Positions 32,151 through 34,074 of a stretch of DNA of 34,074 nucleotides are shown here, one piece after another. The translations under genes and the position numbers were made by a program. Within the stretch, counting starts at the first letter, position 1; every line of letters begins with the position of its first letter. The notes under the pieces are model-generated. The model saw only the letters and a program-made list of their open reading frames with translations. It was not told the DNA's origin and ran no database searches. This DNA comes from Haplomitrium mnioides. Its lineage: Eukaryota; Marchantiophyta; Haplomitriopsida; Calobryales. The DNA is taken from NCBI GenBank assembly GCA_049999725.1, contig JBNGIS010011298.1, positions 1 through 34,074 of the forward strand, in the 5' to 3' direction.

Positions 32151-33666
32151 ACTCTCTTCTCACAACTCAAGTTAGTAAGAAATATTCGACATAAATCTTG
32201 TTTGTTGAACAACTTAACAAAACAAATATCTTTTGGCACTAAGTTGAGAAAACATAACATCTCTAGAACTAAGCTTTGAGTCTTGAAAAAAGAGCATAGA
32301 TTAACCAAAGGTTTCAAAAGAGAAGAAATTTGTTACCTTTGTCAAAATCCAAGACAAATTTTTCTCGCAATGATTTTATTTCTTCGCATGTTTTACAAAC
32401 ATCAAATCTATTGCGTTTTGGAATTTTTACATTTGGGAAATGAGTTCTCCAATGTTTTGTAAAACCCAATAAACTACAAATGTAGTCATGATCTTTCTCT
32501 TTCAAATAAGTTGTGTAGTAGTCATAAACTTCCAATTTTGTAAAATTATCAAGCAAGTTATAAACTTCATGAGTGGGCATTCTCTCGCATTGTCCGTGAA
32601 AACAACTGTCCATCCACTTACGCACAGATACTCCTTTAGTAAATAATTCTCTTTTTCCAAAAATGTTTCTAGGATACGCGCTTTTAAGATTTTAAATCCT
32701 TTGGATTCTATCATTCACTATTGTTAATATTAGTTTGAAGGCTCTTCTACAGACAACGGTACCACTAGGTAGAGTAAACCAATTCTCCACATCTGAATCT
32801 TTTCTTGGTATTCCCCATTGCAATGTGATATCTTGATTCTTCATGCTTTGTCAAAAATACGTTTCTCTCATAGTTTTCAAAAAATCTTTCCTAGAAAATG
32901 ATGAGCAATTATTTCAACAACACGAAATTCTCTTCAATTTAGAAATTGACATTGGATCGAGCTTTTTCTTCACAAAGCTCTCGTCATGATGGACTTTCCG
33001 CAAAGAATTTTCACGTAAGGTGTTCACCCATTTGGGTTTTGGCCCAGACAAAGAATTCTTATATTGTGTTGGTCGATTTAGTCTGTAGGCGAATCTAGCC
33101 ATTAGAGGCATTTCATTGTCCTGAGGATCTTGATCATCATCATAAATATTGTTTGTTCATTTGCAATAAGTTTTCAAAGGATGAGGTCCTTCTTGAGGAT
33201 TGAGAGAACTACACCATGCCAAAATGAAATCTTCATCAATATCTTGAACATTAGGAAATATTTTTTGTAACATAATCCTTGCCCTTGGCAATAGCTCCAA
33301 CAAAATATTAATTGATTGAGACTCTTTGCTAGAATCATTTCCCAAACTATTGTCTTAAGATTCCTCCAAAAGAATTTGGTTTGTTTCAGATTTCCCAATC
33401 TCATTGCAAGGTGCAACTTGAATTGAAATCACTTGTTGTTTGAGTGGTGTTATTAGGGACAACAATTCATCTCCAAAATTGAAACCACCTGCTGATTCTA
33501 TGCATTTTTTGTTTTGAACAAACATACTTTGATCTTGAATTTTGAGGTCCCTCTCTGATGAGGACAAAGAAAGATCCACAACCATCTGGAAATTTTGAGT
33601 TGAATATCTTTCTATTTATCTGTTGGAGTAGTCAAAAGAAAGACTCAACTTTGACCGCTTGGCCGT

Positions 33667-33846
33667 CAACAAAGATCTTGTGTATGCAAAAGGTTGTGTC
33701 TTCAATTTTCTACAAGCACATGGTTCCCTCTTTGGTCTTTTGTGAGCAAGTTGTTCACTCCTTAATCCTATATGCGCATTGGGTTCACTCCTTGATCTTT
33801 TGCACACATAGGGTTCAATCTTTGATCTTATGTGCGCATAAGGTTC
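33667..33846 (-). repeat. 30-bp coding minisatellite in copy 2 (6 units of 10 residues)
   Basis: On the minus strand the frame reads ten-residue units: EPYAHIRSKI, EPYVCKRSRS, EPNAHIGLRS, EQLAHKRPKR, EPCACRKLKT and QPFAYTRSLL. The first DNA unit contains cttatgcgcacataag, a near-perfect palindrome. The frame is open from an ATG at about 33930 through the array. Confidence 0.9.
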
Positions 33847-34074
33847 ACTTTCACGATCTTCTTGGGTGAAGCTATTTGATTCAATAGAAGCCATCTCTTT
33901 CCCCAACATACTTGCCATCACACTTGACACTTTTCATAGTCTATTGCTTACCTCCAAAGAATTGCGGTTTGAACAAATCTCTAGCTGCCGGTCAAAAGTA
34001 ACACTTTTCTATAAACACGAATCTTGAAATTTTAACCTCTTCTTTCTTTTTAAAACTCTGGCCATTGATAAAGC

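Larger units (their letters stand above)
29885..34039 (-). mobile_element. DUF7869-type transposon-like gene, copy 2 (degenerate, inverted)
   Basis: Minus-strand copy with the same order as copy 1. The best-preserved part is a 193-residue open frame (31490-30909): MSFVLCDDAVKFNHQLFLHH, GIVIDGMDQKKTAIPHWF, LYLQLDNT and VGHTHDQIDQ. The FTKHWRTHFPNVKIPKRNRF block is at about 32470-32400. Unlike copy 1 it retains a C-terminal frame (30201-29902: GRSFWVAKVLKVLLFDEEEP, KHRSKLLIDVLDVTQ). The frame breaks after DQIDQ and elsewhere, so it is not functional as it stands. Introns at the same places in both copies mean they were copied as DNA, not from RNA. Confidence 0.75.

Overview
The window is nuclear DNA of a land plant. 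It carries two spliced plant genes whose exons can be read through consensus GT-AG (once GC-AG) splice sites, introns of several kilobases, plant Ty1/copia and Ty3/gypsy debris, and a 100-N assembly gap. Abundant AT-rich transposon wreckage and a DUF7869-type element would fit a seedless plant (fern, lycophyte or bryophyte), but that is inference; the species is not identifiable by eye.

Layout. 1-900: three sets of short tandem or spaced repeats, no gene. 928-2672 (minus): a five-exon serine acetyltransferase gene whose last two exons add an EF-hand pair to the usual catalytic domain; the intron before them is GC-AG. 2673-3383: a short head-to-head promoter region. 3384-12955 (plus): a complete 13-exon gene for the splicing factor Cactin, predicted at 605 residues. 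Its 3.6-kb intron 7 holds a 5'-LTR-to-protease remnant of a copia element. Introns 2, 7 and 11 and the 3' flank hold copies of an unnamed repeat, all in the same orientation, which becomes a ~530-bp tandem array at 14398-15975; the assembly gap lies inside this array.

16000-20000: gene-poor AT-rich DNA with a Ty3/gypsy reverse-transcriptase fragment and, further downstream, a primer-binding-site-like sequence followed by gag debris. 20939-25193 (minus): a broken, intron-containing gene that combines a ParB-like domain with an N6/N4-type DNA methyltransferase domain, a combination normally seen in phages and bacterial mobile elements. Two of its introns carry the same 24-bp palindromic minisatellite. 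25594-34039: two degenerate copies of one DUF7869-type transposon-like gene, facing each other as ~3.85-kb inverted arms, each with a coding 30-bp minisatellite built on a related palindrome.

Together: the left third is an ordinary plant gene pair (cysteine synthesis and pre-mRNA splicing) and the right half is a graveyard of mobile or horizontally acquired genes. The most unusual items are the ParB-methyltransferase pseudogene with its palindromic repeats and the acetyltransferase with an EF-hand tail.
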